Part shown: in pieces, positions 24,440-25,760 of the stretch
Layout: the number at the start of each line of letters is the position of its first letter
Numbering within the stretch: position 1 is the first letter of the stretch
Assembly (NCBI GenBank): GCA_045595725.1
Contig: JAZOAY010000135.1
Location: 1-25,760, forward strand
Direction: 5' to 3'
Source: SIG575 sp045595725
GTDB taxonomy: Bacteria > Bacillota > Clostridia > Oscillospirales > Acutalibacteraceae
DNA: 25,760 bases
Translations under genes and position numbers: made by a program
The notes under the pieces: model-generated
What the model saw: only the letters and a program-made list of their open reading frames with translations
Told to the model about the DNA's origin: nothing
The model's database searches: none

Positions 24440-25543
24440 TTAACTGTAGAACGCAAGGATAAGACCGCCTGCTATAACAGATGCAATCTGACCTGAAACG
24501 TTAACACCGATTGAATGCATGAGAAGGAAGTTCTGATTATCTTCCTCAAGACCCATTTTATGAACAACACGAGCTGACATGGGGAATGCAGAAATACCTG
24601 CAGCACCGATCATGGGATTTATCTTGTTCTTCTTTGTGAAAAGGTTCATGACCTTTGCAAGCATTACACCACCGACAGTATCGAAAATGAAAGCTACAAG
24701 ACCAAGTCCCATAATAAGAAGCGTCTGGGGCTGAAGGAATTCGTTTGCAGTCATCTTTGATGCAATTGTGATACCAAGGAAAATTGTGATAAGGTTTGCA
24801 AGAACATTCTGTGCAGTTTCTGAAAGGGAGTTAAGAACGCCACATTCACGGATAAGGTTACCGAACATAAGGAAACCGATGAGTGCTACAGAATCGGGAG
24901 CAATCATACCAACAATAATAGTAACAACGATGGGGAAAAGAATTTTTGTTGTTTTTGAAACTTTCTTTCCTTTGTAAGCCATCTTGATTTTTCTTTCAGC
25001 CTTTGTTGTGCAAAGCTTGATGATAGGGGGCTGAACAAGGGGAACAAGTGCCATATAAGAATAAGCCGCAACCATAATAGCAGGAAGATAGTTTGATTTA
25101 AGCATCTGTGCCACGAAAATTGCTGTAGGACCGTCAGCTGCACCGATGATAGCGATTGAAGCTGAATCGTTGGGAGCAAAGCCTAAAAGTGAAGCCATAC
25201 CCAATGTAAAGAAAATACCGAACTGTGCCGCTGCACCGAAGAACATCAGTTTCGGATTCGTAAGCAACGGTTCAAAGTCAATCATTGCACCGATACCGAT
25301 GAAGAGAATAAGCGGGAAAAGCTCGTGGTATTCTATACCTACATTGAACAATGCATCAATAACGTTCTTTGCACCTGATTCAGGCAAATTGACAAGAATT
25401 GCACCAAAGCCCATGGGCAGAAGAAGTGAAGGTTCCATTTCCTTCTTTATAGCAAGGAAAATGAGCAGTCCGCCGATAGCCCACATGATAAGAAGTTTTG
25501 GCTGGTCGACAAGGGATAAAAAGGTTTCGTATAATACTTCCAT
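24440..25543 (-). CDS. oadB: Na+-translocating decarboxylase beta subunit (OadB/GcdB/MmdB family)
   Basis: 367 residues, the usual length for this membrane subunit, which couples decarboxylation of a carboxybiotin intermediate to Na+ export. Family hallmarks are GAADGPTAIF (134-143) with the key Asp137, FPMSARVVHKMG (320-331) and HSIGVNVSGQ (343-352). About nine or more hydrophobic segments are visible, including one at the start (LLIMWAIGGLLIFLAI). The ATG at 25543 follows GGAGG by 7 nt. The substrate (oxaloacetate, glutaconyl-CoA or methylmalonyl-CoA) is set by the alpha subunit, which is not in the window, so the symbol is a family label only. Confidence 0.93.
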   Translation of the reverse strand: MEVLYETFLSLVDQPKLLIMWAIGGLLIFLAIKKEMEPSLLLPMGFGAILVNLPESGAKNVIDALFNVGIEYHELFPLILFIGIGAMIDFEPLLTNPKLMFFGAAAQFGIFFTLGMASLLGFAPNDSASIAIIGAADGPTAIFVAQMLKSNYLPAIMVAAYSYMALVPLVQPPIIKLCTTKAERKIKMAYKGKKVSKTTKILFPIVVTIIVGMIAPDSVALIGFLMFGNLIRECGVLNSLSETAQNVLANLITIFLGITIASKMTANEFLQPQTLLIMGLGLVAFIFDTVGGVMLAKVMNLFTKKNKINPMIGAAGISAFPMSARVVHKMGLEEDNQNFLLMHSIGVNVSGQIASVIAGGLILAFYS

Positions 25544-25607
25544 AAAACATCCTCCGTTTTAGTATTGCGGTAAACAGAAATTTGAAATCCACGTTATACC
25601 ATTTTAA

Positions 25608-25636
25608 ATTATACCCAAAAACATTCACTGTGTCAA
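25608..25636 (-). promoter_or_regulatory. Consensus sigma-A promoter of oadB
   Basis: On the minus strand a perfect TTGACA (25636-25631), a 17-nt spacer and a perfect TATAAT (25613-25608). This is the best promoter in the window and predicts strong, perhaps constitutive, expression. The start would be near 25601, giving a ~58-nt leader before the ATG at 25543. Beyond it, 25637-25760 is AT-rich and holds only a lone TTGACA on the plus strand (25742-25747), possibly the -35 of a divergent gene outside the window. Confidence 0.85.
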
Positions 25637-25760
25637 CAAATTAACAGTCAGTTAAATGCAGAATTACTTACACCTTTCTGTATTAAAATAGGTAAATATT
25701 CACATAATATTATTGTTTTTGTGATATTTTCAAAAAAAGTATTGACAAAGTAAAAATATT

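Noticed and set aside
25742..25760. TTGACA on the plus strand as a promoter
   Set aside because: The -10 would lie past the window end, so it cannot be judged.

Overview
The window looks like chromosomal DNA of a low-GC, Gram-positive anaerobe of the Clostridia, probably of the Ruminococcaceae/Oscillospiraceae type. This rests on AT-rich sequence, consensus AGGAGG ribosome sites, a clostridial-style Cys-repeat surface protein, a DUF951 gene, an S1-repeat protein and a Na+-pumping decarboxylase beta subunit. The species cannot be fixed from the window alone. No tRNA, rRNA, CRISPR array or intact insertion sequence was seen.

Layout. (1) 1-2570, minus: a secreted protein, cut by the window edge, with a helical domain and at least 12 Cys-rich repeats. 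(2) 7143-2833, minus: a housekeeping operon of DUF951, prfA, tsaC/Sua5, coaE and an M18 aminopeptidase, closed by a terminator. An S1-repeat RNA-binding gene diverges from it at 7234. (3) 8158-8851: a 694-base gap with two inverted repeats and a strong promoter. (4) 8852-24115: the accessory core. One cobalamin-binding-type radical SAM gene (A) is on the plus strand and faces a minus-strand operon of eight tightly packed genes. That operon starts at a good sigma-A promoter (24158-24186) and runs: membrane protein, membrane protein, GT2 glycosyltransferase, fused Fkp-like sugar-1-P nucleotidyltransferase/sugar kinase, then four radical SAM paralogs (E, D, C, B). A perfect 18-bp hairpin lies between the converging genes A and B. 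(5) 24255-25543, minus: an OadB-type Na+ pump subunit and a 56-residue OadG-like membrane peptide, with their own promoter and terminator.

How the core may work (inference). The Fkp-like protein would make a GDP-activated sugar (L-fucose in the known family). The GT2 enzyme resembles polyprenyl-phosphate sugar synthases, and the two polytopic proteins could be flippase, polymerase or GT-C type partners. Five paralogous radical SAM enzymes of the cobalamin-binding architecture share the CxxxCxxC cluster motif and an unusual conserved C-terminal half. They could modify the sugar, glycan or lipid carrier, for example by sequential C-methylation. I know of no described system with this gene set, and it is the most interesting part of the window. 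Genes A and B seem to differ from C-E in codon style and ribosome sites and may have joined later. Paralog D appears to start at a CTG codon.
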